This document shows, in pieces, positions 34,377 through 43,146 of a stretch of DNA of 64,000 nt; position 1 is the stretch's first letter; the number at the start of each line of letters is the position of its first letter. Below the pieces are notes generated by a model. The model was not told where the DNA came from. It searched no databases and saw only the letters and a list, made by a program, of their open reading frames with translations. Source of the stretch: JBKSMP01 sp964582055. Its GTDB lineage: Bacteria; Verrucomicrobiota; Verrucomicrobiia; Opitutales; UBA9783. Made by a program: the position numbers and the translations under genes. The stretch is taken from the NCBI GenBank assembly GCA_964582055.1, contig CAZOPT010000001.1, forward strand, positions 73,541 through 137,540, written 5' to 3'.

Positions 34377-35795
34377 TTACGCCTTAGCCGCAGCAATTAC
34401 TTCATCAATCGTTCCTTTCATGTAAAACGCATTTTCAGAAACATCATCCAATTCACCATCCAAAATCTGCTTAAAACCTTTAACACAATCTTCGGTTTTA
34501 ACGTATTTCCCTGGAAATCCAGTGAAAATTTCAGCAACATGGAAGGGTTGCGAAAGGAATTTTTGAATTTTACGCGCACGAGATACTGTCAATTTATCTT
34601 CAGCAGATAATTCATCAATACCCAAAATTGCAATGATATCTTGCAAATCTTTGTAACGTTGCAAAACCGTTTGTACGCGACGCGCTGTTGTAAAATGCTC
34701 TTCACCAACAATCGTAGGATCCAAAGCTTGAGAACCAGACGCAAGAGGATCTACAGCTGGGTAAATTCCTAAAGCAGCAATACGACGATCTAAAACAATT
34801 GTTGAATCTAAATGCGCAAAAGTATTGGCAGGTGCCGGATCCGTCAAGTCATCCGCAGGTACATAGACCGCTTGGAATGACGTAATCGATCCCTTTTTTG
34901 TCGAAGTAATACGTTCTTGCAATGCACCCATTTCCTGACTTAAGGTTGGCTGGTATCCCACTGCAGATGGCGAACGACCCAATAGGGCAGAAACTTCAGA
35001 TCCTGCTTGAGAAAAGCGGAAAATATTATCAATAAAGAGCAAAACATCCTGATTATAAACGTCACGAAAGTATTCCGCAATCGTCAAACCTGTCAATCCT
35101 ACACGCATACGTGCTCCTGGTGGTTCGTTCATCTGGCCATAAATCAGCGCAACCTTAGAATTTTCCGGATGTTCCAGGTCAATAACTTTTGCATCCGTCA
35201 TTTCCTTATAAAGGTCATTACCTTCACGCGAACGCTCTCCTACACCAGAAAAGACCGAAAAACCTCCGTGTGCCATGGCAATATTCTGGATTAATTCCAT
35301 AATAACAACGGTTTTTCCGACACCTGCTCCACCAAAAGCTCCGACTTTTCCACCTTTAATAAAAGGACAAATAAGATCAATAACCTTAATACCGGTTTCT
35401 AAAATCTTTGCTTCCGTACTTTGTTCTAAAAGACTCGGAGGATTGCGATGAATCGACAAATGATCTTCGGCCTCGATTGGACCACGATTGTCAACAGGTT
35501 CTCCAATAACATTTAAAATACGTCCTAAAACCCCTTTACCAACAGGCACTGCAATAGGTTTACCGGTATCTACAACCTCCATACCACGGCATAAACCGTC
35601 TGAAGAAGACATAGCAACCGCACGTACTAAACCTTCAAATAAATGTTGCTGTACCTCCAAAACAAGGCGAGTTTCTTTTCCATTAACCGGAAATGTTACT
35701 TCTAAGGCATTATAAATTTCTGGGATATTCTGCGCGTCAAATTGGACGTCTACTACCGCCCCAATAACCTGAACAATCTTTCCTTTATGCTTCAT
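34377..35795 (-). CDS. atpD: ATP synthase beta subunit
   Basis: Catalytic F1 subunit, 472 aa. P-loop GGAGVGKTVVIMELI, GERSREGNDLY with the catalytic Glu, Walker B VLLFIDNIFRF and ALLGRSPSAVGYQPTL are all intact. Length and order (A-G-D-C) are standard. Confidence 0.98.
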   Translation of the reverse strand: MKHKGKIVQVIGAVVDVQFDAQNIPEIYNALEVTFPVNGKETRLVLEVQQHLFEGLVRAVAMSSSDGLCRGMEVVDTGKPIAVPVGKGVLGRILNVIGEPVDNRGPIEAEDHLSIHRNPPSLLEQSTEAKILETGIKVIDLICPFIKGGKVGAFGGAGVGKTVVIMELIQNIAMAHGGFSVFSGVGERSREGNDLYKEMTDAKVIDLEHPENSKVALIYGQMNEPPGARMRVGLTGLTIAEYFRDVYNQDVLLFIDNIFRFSQAGSEVSALLGRSPSAVGYQPTLSQEMGALQERITSTKKGSITSFQAVYVPADDLTDPAPANTFAHLDSTIVLDRRIAALGIYPAVDPLASGSQALDPTIVGEEHFTTARRVQTVLQRYKDLQDIIAILGIDELSAEDKLTVSRARKIQKFLSQPFHVAEIFTGFPGKYVKTEDCVKGFKQILDGELDDVSENAFYMKGTIDEVIAAAKA

Positions 35796-35804
35796 GCTAC
35801 TTCC

Positions 35805-36689
35805 CTATTGTGCGTTCTGACTTGCCGTAATTTCGACAATTTCTTGCGTAATTCCAGCTTGTCTAGCTTTGTTATATTCCAATTGTAAATTTTGTATTAA
35901 AGATTCAGCGTTGTCAGTTGCCCCTTTCATGGCTACCATGCGAGCGCTATGTTCTGAAGCTTTTGCTTCCAAAATGATTTGATAAAGCGTTTTTTTCAAA
36001 AAGAGTAAGGGCAAACGTTCCAATATGGTGCGACCATTTGGTTCTACAATAAATTCTCGATCATCTGTTGCCAAATATTTCGGATCAACTCCCATCCATT
36101 GATATAAAAGCTGCAACTCAGCTTCAAAATCAACCATAGGAAGCAAACGTCGTATTACCGTTTCTTGAACCAAAGTATTCTTAAAACGCGGAAATAAAAC
36201 TTCTACTGTATCGATTTTACCGGATTCAAATGCATCTACTAAAAAATGAACAATTTCTTGAACCTGTTTAAAAGTAATTACATCTGGACATGTAAAATGC
36301 CCCAAAACTTCCGAACGATTACGAGACAAAAATTGAACGCCTTTTTGTCCCATAACAATAAATTTTGTTTCACGAGGCAACTGCATGGCGGTTTTTATTA
36401 GGTTTTGATTAAGTGAGCCACACAAACCTTTATCAGGTGTAATCAGTAAAACCCCACGATGATGAATCTCTCGTTGCTTCAAAAAAGGATGCTCAATAGA
36501 ATCCCAAGAAACTTGTTTTGTTAATGCGTGCAACAAATCTGCTAATGCGTAAGCATACGTCCGACTTCCCAAAGCACTATCTTGTGCTTTCTTCATTTTT
36601 GAAGAAGCTACCAATTCCATAGCACGCGTAATTTGAGCTGTATTTCTTACCGCACGAATACGCGTTCTAATCTCTCGCATGCCCTTCAT
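35805..36689 (-). CDS. atpG: ATP synthase gamma subunit
   Basis: F1 rotor shaft, 294 aa. The N-terminal helix (MREIRTRIRAVRNTAQITRAMELVASSKMKKA) and C-terminal helix (SARMVAMKGATDNAESLI) form the coiled coil that turns inside the alpha/beta ring. Of the two ATGs, 36689 has an AAGGG site at a proper distance; the site before 36680 is too close. Confidence 0.96.
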   Translation of the reverse strand: MKGMREIRTRIRAVRNTAQITRAMELVASSKMKKAQDSALGSRTYAYALADLLHALTKQVSWDSIEHPFLKQREIHHRGVLLITPDKGLCGSLNQNLIKTAMQLPRETKFIVMGQKGVQFLSRNRSEVLGHFTCPDVITFKQVQEIVHFLVDAFESGKIDTVEVLFPRFKNTLVQETVIRRLLPMVDFEAELQLLYQWMGVDPKYLATDDREFIVEPNGRTILERLPLLFLKKTLYQIILEAKASEHSARMVAMKGATDNAESLIQNLQLEYNKARQAGITQEIVEITASQNAQ

Positions 36690-36692
36690 TGC

Positions 36693-38222
36693 TTACCCTT
36701 GCGTCTTTTTCCAATCTTCGAAAATTACTTCAAGTTCTTGCACCAAGGCATCTGACAAAACTTTTTCCTGAAATAACTTTTCCAAAAAATCCTTATGCAA
36801 ACTTGTGAAATAATCCATTAAACGTTGTACATAATTTGCCATATCATTCAGCGGCACTTTATCAAATACCCCTTGCTGAATTCCCCATAAAAGCACTACT
36901 TGAATTTCGACAGGACGCGAACAATGAATACCTTGCTTAAGCAATTCTACAATATGCTGTCCACGTTCTAATTGTTTTCGTGTTTTAGCATCTAAATCCG
37001 AACCAAATTGCATAAATGCTTGCAATTCTTGATACTGAGCCATTTCCAATTTTAATTGGCCGGCAACTTTCTTTAAAGCCTTTACCTGAGCAGCGGATCC
37101 AACACGCGATACTGAAATACCCACCGAAATAGCAGGACGCGTTCCCTGATTGAATAAATCCGTTTCCAAGAAAAGCTGTCCGTCTGTAATCGAAATTACG
37201 TTTGTGGGGATATAAGCCGAAACATCTCCAGCTTGTGTTTCAATAATCGGCAAAGCTGTCAATGACCCACCTCCGTAATTTTTATTAAGACGCGCAGAAC
37301 GTTCTAATAAACGCGAATGTAAGTAAAAAACATCTCCTGGGAAAGCTTCACGACCTGAAGGACGTTTTAAAACCAAAGAGATTTGACGATAAGCTACAGC
37401 GTGCTTCGAAAGATCATCGTATACAATAAGTGCATCCATACCATTTTGCATGAAGAACTCACCCATTGCCGTACCTGAATAAGGTGCAATATATTGATTA
37501 GCTGCATTTTCAGAAGCAGGAGCCGAAACGACAATCGTGTACTCTAAAGCTCCATGGTCTTCTAGAACTTTTAACGTTCTTGCAATAGTTGCATTTTTTT
37601 GTCCAATTGCAACATAAATGGAATAAACAGGCCGAAAATTAGGATCTTTGCTTTCAAAACCACGACGATTTAATTCTGCTTGATGTAAAATGGCATCTAG
37701 AGCCAACGTTGTTTTTCCTGTTGAACGATCTCCAATGATTAACTCACGCTGTCCACGACCAATAGGAAACATTGCATCAACAGATAAAATGCCGGTTTGT
37801 AGAGGTTGATCAACCGATTGACGGGCAATGATTCCAGGCGCAATTTTTTCAACTGGATAAAATTCTTTTGAAGCAATCTCACCCTTTCCATCGATGGGTT
37901 GGCCTAAAGCATCCACAACACGTCCCAACAATTGCTTTCCAACAGGAACCGAAAGCAACTTACCCGTTGTTTGGCACGTATCACCTACTTTTAACCGAGA
38001 GGTATCTCCCAAAAGAACAACACCTACCTCGTCTTCTTCCAAATTCAGTGCTATTCCAAAGACATTATTGGGAAATTCGATCATTTCGTTCGACATAACA
38101 TTCGAAAGTCCATCGACTTTTGCAACGGAATCTGCCAAAGAAATAATTTTTCCGACATTAGATTGAATCGGTTTTACCTCAAATGATTTAATTGCCTCTT
38201 TTATATCTGAAAGAATAGCCAT
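36693..38222 (-). CDS. atpA: ATP synthase alpha subunit
   Basis: Non-catalytic nucleotide-binding F1 subunit, 509 aa. P-loop IIGDRSTGKTTLALDAI (GDRQTGKT is more usual), ALIVYDDLSKHAVAYRQISLVLKRPSGREAFPGD region and SVSRVGSAAQ are present. It is flanked by atpH and atpG with 3-6 nt gaps. Confidence 0.98.
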   Translation of the reverse strand: MAILSDIKEAIKSFEVKPIQSNVGKIISLADSVAKVDGLSNVMSNEMIEFPNNVFGIALNLEEDEVGVVLLGDTSRLKVGDTCQTTGKLLSVPVGKQLLGRVVDALGQPIDGKGEIASKEFYPVEKIAPGIIARQSVDQPLQTGILSVDAMFPIGRGQRELIIGDRSTGKTTLALDAILHQAELNRRGFESKDPNFRPVYSIYVAIGQKNATIARTLKVLEDHGALEYTIVVSAPASENAANQYIAPYSGTAMGEFFMQNGMDALIVYDDLSKHAVAYRQISLVLKRPSGREAFPGDVFYLHSRLLERSARLNKNYGGGSLTALPIIETQAGDVSAYIPTNVISITDGQLFLETDLFNQGTRPAISVGISVSRVGSAAQVKALKKVAGQLKLEMAQYQELQAFMQFGSDLDAKTRKQLERGQHIVELLKQGIHCSRPVEIQVVLLWGIQQGVFDKVPLNDMANYVQRLMDYFTSLHKDFLEKLFQEKVLSDALVQELEVIFEDWKKTQG

Positions 38223-38228
38223 AATTTT

Positions 38229-38615
38229 CTACTTTAAAGTTTTTATAAGAGCTTGTAATTGCCCTTGTATAGAATAATCCCAAACATTATCTCCGTGTTG
38301 CACTTTGATACCACCAATTAGCTCTGAATGCTCTTCTGCAATAATTTGAACAACGTTCTCGTTGGCTAAAAAAGCATTTAATTGCTTCAAATCTAAGGGT
38401 CCCGCGTAATCAATGATCGCATATTTTTTCCCAAATTCCTTCTGTAAACACGTCCAAAAATAACTTGCGAATGTTTTTGTATTTCGGGGATAATTTGCCC
38501 CAAAAAAATGCATAACGTCTTTCACGCGATTTATAACATCTTCCGAAGAAATTCCTTTAAAACAACTTTCTGCTAATTGTTGAATTAAAGTCTTATGTTT
38601 ACGCTCAATGATCAT
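38229..38615 (-). CDS. atpH: ATP synthase delta subunit
   Basis: Peripheral-stalk F1 subunit, 128 aa, somewhat shorter than the usual 175 or so. The C-terminal motif IIGG-like ELIGGIKVQHGDNVWDYSIQGQLQAL is the diagnostic part. The N-terminal helical domain is short and diverged, so recognition rests on this motif and on position between atpF and atpA. ATGA overlap with atpF. Confidence 0.88.
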   Translation of the reverse strand: MIIERKHKTLIQQLAESCFKGISSEDVINRVKDVMHFFGANYPRNTKTFASYFWTCLQKEFGKKYAIIDYAGPLDLKQLNAFLANENVVQIIAEEHSELIGGIKVQHGDNVWDYSIQGQLQALIKTLK

Positions 38616-39181
38616 GCGTCACCTTTTGAAGCTAAAACTTCTGAAGCTTTCTTGTTTAATTGTGTACGAACTTCATCTGTTAATACATCCTTTAAAACAT
38701 GCTCTGTTGTTGCTACCACTAAACTGGCAACTTCAGTCTTTACTTCAGTTAACATTTTACGACGTTCAGATTCAATTGCACTTTGGGCTTGGGTTAATAT
38801 TTGTTCAACTTTTTGCTCAGCAACTCGTTTCTGCTCTTGCAAATACGTTTCACCCTCACGTTTCGTTTTATCAAATAATGACTGTGCATCTTCCTGTGCT
38901 TTTTTCAATAAATCTCGACGTTCTTGCTCAGCAGCTGCTAATTGCGCTTTCATTTCATCGGCATAGTGCAAACCTTCGGAAATTTTTTTCTGACGTTCTT
39001 CAACGGTTTTTAAAACAGGTTTTATACCAAACCGATACAGCACGTAAGAAACAAGGCAAAAATTAATGACTTGAGCCATCAATAAATCCCCTTGTACACC
39101 GAAATTATCCATCAAACGCGTTACAGCATTGGTGGATTCAGTTGTAGTTGCAAAAAACAAGAAAAAATTACACGTCATCAT
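38612..39181 (-). CDS. atpF: ATP synthase subunit b
   Basis: Peripheral-stalk Fo subunit, 189 aa: one N-terminal membrane helix (LLMAQVINFCLVSYVLYRFGI, about 33-53) followed by a long charged coiled coil (VEERQKKISEGLHYADEMKAQL onward). About 30 residues precede the membrane helix. A later ATG (for example LMDNFG, codon 24) is a possible alternative start. Single copy, with no b' subunit. Confidence 0.93.
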   Translation of the reverse strand: MMTCNFFLFFATTTESTNAVTRLMDNFGVQGDLLMAQVINFCLVSYVLYRFGIKPVLKTVEERQKKISEGLHYADEMKAQLAAAEQERRDLLKKAQEDAQSLFDKTKREGETYLQEQKRVAEQKVEQILTQAQSAIESERRKMLTEVKTEVASLVVATTEHVLKDVLTDEVRTQLNKKASEVLASKGDA

Positions 39182-39199
39182 TCGTAAAACTTATAAATT

Positions 39200-39418
39200 C
39201 TATCCTTGATACAAGAATAGTGAATAAAAGGCAACCGCTTCAGCTAAAGCCATACCGAGAATAGCTTGAACCAAAATTTTTCCAGAAACGCCAGGATTCC
39301 GTCCTACCATCTCAACAGCCTTCATGCCGATTAAACCTACCCCAATCGCTGCACCCAAACAGCCCAAAGCGGCAGTTAAACCACGTCCGATATCTCCTCC
39401 TAATGCATTCATATCCAT
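39200..39418 (-). CDS. atpE: ATP synthase subunit c
   Basis: Rotor-ring proteolipid, 72 aa, two membrane helices joined by the polar loop GRNPGVSGK. The ion-binding carboxylate is Glu60 in MALAEAVAFY. The residues after it (Ala, Val) and the N-terminal helix without Gln lack the Na+-ligand pattern known from Ilyobacter, so a proton-driven ring is expected. Confidence 0.96.
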   Translation of the reverse strand: MDMNALGGDIGRGLTAALGCLGAAIGVGLIGMKAVEMVGRNPGVSGKILVQAILGMALAEAVAFYSLFLYQG

Positions 39419-39458
39419 ATATTTATTTGATGATTGTTATTGTTTTTTTCAAAAATTT

Positions 39459-40319
39459 TCATTCGTGCGATTCCTCCTCGTCATGATTACAAATAGAACC
39501 AATGTAAACCGCTACCAGCAAGGTAAACACGAAGGCTTGAACAGCGCCAATAAGAATTTCAAGAAAGTAAAAAGGAATGGGAACAATATATTTTGTCCAG
39601 GGGGCTAAAGCCATAATGCTGTTAAGTAAGTTTTCTCCTCCAAAAACATTTCCATAAAGACGAAAAGAAAGTGAAACAACTCTGAAAAGAATCGAGATGC
39701 ATTCAATAAACCCAACGCCTAAGAAAATAAAGAATAAAAAGCTATAAATTCCAAGAGAAATTTCATTACGATCTGCCTTGTTGCCAAAAATGTGGAGAAT
39801 TGCTCCTTTGCATCCTATATATTTCCATACAAAAAAACACCAGGCAAGTGTTGCAATAATAGCTAAAGCCAATGTTGCATTTAAGTCAGCATTTGAAGGT
39901 CTGAAAAAGTAAGTGAAGTGTCCATGATCATAGTAACCGATCGTACCAACTCCAGGTAACAAACTGCTCCAATTTTGCATTAAAATATAAATAAAAAATC
40001 CGACTAGTAAAGGAAATGCTACTTTAACAACGTTTTTTCCAACAATCGGTGTTACGACATCATAAAGACTACTTATAATTGTTTCAACAACTAATTGGCC
40101 TTTGCTAGGTACCCACTTGGGTTTTCCAATGAGCCAGCGTATAAAAACGAGAATAGCTAAGGATATGATCCATGTATATAACATCCCATTGGTTATTGGA
40201 AAAGAACCTATTGAAAAAAGTACATAAGGCTTAGGGCTTACTGCTGCACTTGATGCATAAGTCCATGTTGACATTAAGCAAGCCGCTAACACTAAACAAC
40301 TTTTTTTATAGGTTAACAT
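39459..40319 (-). CDS. atpB: ATP synthase subunit a
   Basis: Fo channel subunit, 286 aa from the ATG at 40319; an upstream TTG at 40358 would add 13 residues. The stator Arg is in SLSFRLYGNVFGGENLL, the typical subunit-a motif, and FYFLEILIGAVQAFVFTLLVAVY follows. The N-terminus (LTYKKSCLVLAACLMSTWTYASSA) resembles a signal peptide. First gene of an atpBEFHAGDC operon in canonical order; no atpI precedes it. Confidence 0.94.
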   Translation of the reverse strand: MLTYKKSCLVLAACLMSTWTYASSAAVSPKPYVLFSIGSFPITNGMLYTWIISLAILVFIRWLIGKPKWVPSKGQLVVETIISSLYDVVTPIVGKNVVKVAFPLLVGFFIYILMQNWSSLLPGVGTIGYYDHGHFTYFFRPSNADLNATLALAIIATLAWCFFVWKYIGCKGAILHIFGNKADRNEISLGIYSFLFFIFLGVGFIECISILFRVVSLSFRLYGNVFGGENLLNSIMALAPWTKYIVPIPFYFLEILIGAVQAFVFTLLVAVYIGSICNHDEEESHE

Positions 40320-40581
40320 CCTATTAATTAACGTTAACCTTTTTTTTATAAAAATCAATTTATTTTTTTAATTCGGAAAAAATTTCTTATTTTGTTGTTT
40401 TTTATAGGTTTTAATCAAAAAAATTTTTTCTATAATCAATATAAAAATAGAATTACCTTAATAATGCTGTAAGTAAATTCATTAAAAAATAATTTCAAAA
40501 AAGCTTGCATTTGAAAATTTACAAAGACAAAATGCTGATAAAAACTTAATGGTACATATTATGCTTGAAAGGAAGGGTTAT
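40320..40581. other. AT-rich divergent spacer between atp and efflux operons
   Basis: 262 nt between two divergent operons; it should contain both promoters. Runs of A and T dominate and several weak -10-like sequences are present, but no promoter pair stands out enough to place confidently. Confidence 0.45.
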
Positions 40582-41964
40582 ATGAAAGGTTTTAGTAATC
40601 AAGCAATTGGGGTGTTGCTTATATTATCGGGATGTACTTCTATGAGTTCTAAAGTAAGTTCGTGTGCATCTCACGAATGGCAGCCGGTAACCTATCCTAA
40701 AAATGCTGTAATTATGAAAACACCTACTTTTGATGCAAACGGACAATATAACTTAGCAGATTTGTTAGATTTAGGGCTTTCTAAAAATCCACAGACGCGT
40801 TCGGCTTGGTGGCATGCAAAGCAGGTTTTAGCACAAAAGGGTCGTACAAATTCGCAATTTTTCCCAACAATTTCTACACATTTAGATGCAAATCGAAATC
40901 AAACAGGAGCTGTTTTAGGGGCTGCAAGCACTAAGATTGACAATTGGGGACCTTCATTGCAAGTTTCTTATCGTTTGTTCCAGTTTGGGGCAAGTGTAGC
41001 CGATGCTAAGCGTGCTGCTTGTATGCTAGCTGCAGCGAATTATGACTTTAACAATACTTTACAAACAGTTGTTTTTAATATTCAGCAATGTTATTACAAG
41101 TATGTTTCTGCGATTGCGACAATAGAAGCTTGTGAGAGTAACCTAAAGGATGCGGAAGCTTCTTTTGAGGCGGTACAAAACAAGCAGGAAAGCGGATTGG
41201 CAAGAATACAAGACGCATTGTTGGCAAAGGCAGACAAGTTGCAAGCGGATTACGAGCTTCAGTCGGCTCGTTCGGCTTTAGAAGCTACTCGTGCAGAATT
41301 GGCTTTGGCGGTAGGTGTGCCCGTTTCGAAGCAATTTGAGGTGGTTACACAAGCAGGAGAAGTTGAACGTACGGTTTTGACGGATCAGGTTGAAGATTTA
41401 TTGCAAGAAGCTCTTCAAAAACGTTCGGATATTTTATCTGCAGAAGCAAATTTACATGCACAAAATTGGGCTCATTTGAAAACACAGCGAGAGGTTTTGC
41501 CAACCCTTGATGTTGTTGGAAGTGTTGGTACCTTACGTTATGATAAAGACAGTCATTGGCAGCGAAACTATGGTATTGGAATTGGAGTTTCTTGGAATTT
41601 ATTCGATGGTTTTGATACGCAATACAAAAAATTGGAAAGTTATGCTGCTTTAAAAAATCAAACTTACTTATTTCATCAACAGCAATTGCAAGTTTTACGT
41701 GATGTTTGGTCGACATTTCACGCATTTCAATCGTCCGTTCAGTTGTTGAATTCCGCTAAAGCTCTTGAATCTGCTGCTAAAGAATCATTTATTGCGATTC
41801 GTACCGGTTATGATGCAGGATTAAATAGTTTATTAGACTTGTTATCGGCTCAAAAAACTTTGTCTCAAGCACGTGTAAAACGTATTAGTTCTCAATCCAA
41901 TTTGGCGATTCATTGGGTCCAATTGGCTTATGTAACCGGACGTTTACAAACAAAAGATTTTTAA
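40582..41964 (+). CDS. RND efflux outer-membrane factor lipoprotein (NodT/OprM-like)
   Basis: TolC-superfamily channel, 460 aa, carrying drugs or metabolites across the outer membrane. The ATG at 40582 is chosen because AGGAAGGG lies 6 nt upstream and it gives a clean lipoprotein signal (VLLILSGC, Cys acylated). An upstream ATG at 40549 has no ribosome site. Two repeated OEP domains are evident, for example LGLSKNPQTRSAWW and ALQKRSDILSAEANL. First gene of a three-gene pump operon. Confidence 0.92.
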   Translation: MKGFSNQAIGVLLILSGCTSMSSKVSSCASHEWQPVTYPKNAVIMKTPTFDANGQYNLADLLDLGLSKNPQTRSAWWHAKQVLAQKGRTNSQFFPTISTHLDANRNQTGAVLGAASTKIDNWGPSLQVSYRLFQFGASVADAKRAACMLAAANYDFNNTLQTVVFNIQQCYYKYVSAIATIEACESNLKDAEASFEAVQNKQESGLARIQDALLAKADKLQADYELQSARSALEATRAELALAVGVPVSKQFEVVTQAGEVERTVLTDQVEDLLQEALQKRSDILSAEANLHAQNWAHLKTQREVLPTLDVVGSVGTLRYDKDSHWQRNYGIGIGVSWNLFDGFDTQYKKLESYAALKNQTYLFHQQQLQVLRDVWSTFHAFQSSVQLLNSAKALESAAKESFIAIRTGYDAGLNSLLDLLSAQKTLSQARVKRISSQSNLAIHWVQLAYVTGRLQTKDF

Positions 41965-41973
41965 TCGTTTATT

Positions 41974-43128
41974 ATGAATACAACAAAAAAACAATGGTTT
42001 TATTACCTTGCTGCTACCATAAGCTTTTTGATTTTGGTATTAGCTTGGCAATTTGTTTCAAAGCGTTTGCACAAAAAAGCAGAAGAAGCAGCTTCTTTAA
42101 AGTTAGCGATTTCGGTTGCAAAACCTCATGTAGCTTCCGTAAAAAGTTATGTAGAATCTGTGGGGCAGTGTACTGCGTTTCAGCAAATTTCTTTAGTGCC
42201 CCAAATTGAGGGTACTTTGGTTAAAGTTGCTTACCCAAATGGTGGGCAGGTAAAAAAAGGAGATCTTTTGTTTCAAATCGATGATGATTCCTTTAAAGCT
42301 TATTTAAAGCAAAGCGAAGCGCAATTAGCGATGGATGAAGCCCGCCATCAATTGAATGTATTGCAATTGAAACGTTCGGAAGGCTTACGTTCAGGTAATT
42401 TCGTTTCTCAGCAAGAATATGATACTTATAAGGCTAATGTGGATGCAAGTGCTGCGCAAATTGAATTCGATAAAGCTGCTTGTGCGTTGAAAGGTATTGA
42501 CTTAGATCATTGCTATATTCAAGCACCTTTTGCGGGGGAATTGGGAAAATCGTCTGTTGATCCAAATGCTTTTGTCACCAAAGGAACCCATTTGGCGGTA
42601 TTAAATCAATTACAACCGATTTATGTTGATTCCTTTTTAGCTGAAAAACATTTAGTAGAATTACAAAAGGCATTAAAAGAACACCAGGATGATGTTACTG
42701 TTGAAGCACGTCTTATTGATGACAAAACAGTTTCTCAAACCGGGAAATTAATATTTGTCAGCAATGAAGTTGAAAAAAATACGGGAACATTTGATGTACG
42801 TGCTCAATTTGAAAACGATCAATTACAATTTTGGGCAGGCCGTGGTGTTGATTTAAAAATTTATTACAAAACTTTATCTAACGTTTTGTTAGTACCCGAA
42901 AGTGCAATTCATGAAGGTAACAAAGGAAGTTTTGTTTATATTGTTAATGCCCAAGGTTTATCGGAAATGCGTTATGTCGAAATTGATCAAACGTATGATA
43001 ATTGGATTGTTATTTTATCCGGTTTGTCGGGTGACGAGCAAGTTATTGCAGAGGGTCACGCACTGTTAGCCCCTGGAATGCCTGTTCAAATAACGACAAC
43101 TGTAACAGCCCCTACTTCTTTAAAATAA
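41974..43128 (+). CDS. RND efflux periplasmic adaptor (membrane fusion protein)
   Basis: 384-aa HlyD/AcrA-type adaptor bridging the inner-membrane pump and the outer channel. It has an N-terminal membrane anchor (about 9-27), a lipoyl half (LVPQIEGTLVKVAYPNGGQVKKGDLLFQID), a coiled hairpin (about 105-165), the second lipoyl half (IQAPFAGELGKSSVD) and a beta-barrel domain. No lipobox Cys, so it is anchored by its N-terminal helix. It lies 9 nt after the OM factor. Confidence 0.94.
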   Translation: MNTTKKQWFYYLAATISFLILVLAWQFVSKRLHKKAEEAASLKLAISVAKPHVASVKSYVESVGQCTAFQQISLVPQIEGTLVKVAYPNGGQVKKGDLLFQIDDDSFKAYLKQSEAQLAMDEARHQLNVLQLKRSEGLRSGNFVSQQEYDTYKANVDASAAQIEFDKAACALKGIDLDHCYIQAPFAGELGKSSVDPNAFVTKGTHLAVLNQLQPIYVDSFLAEKHLVELQKALKEHQDDVTVEARLIDDKTVSQTGKLIFVSNEVEKNTGTFDVRAQFENDQLQFWAGRGVDLKIYYKTLSNVLLVPESAIHEGNKGSFVYIVNAQGLSEMRYVEIDQTYDNWIVILSGLSGDEQVIAEGHALLAPGMPVQITTTVTAPTSLK

Positions 43129-43146
43129 GACAAAAGAGAGGTTTTT

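Noticed and set aside
39200..39418. Sodium-type ATP synthase c subunit
   Set aside because: Glu60 is followed by Ala-Val and no Gln is present in the first helix, so the known Na+ ligand set is missing.
39324..39608. 94-codon plus-strand ORF across the atpE/atpB junction
   Set aside because: Antisense to two well-supported ATP synthase genes; no independent support.
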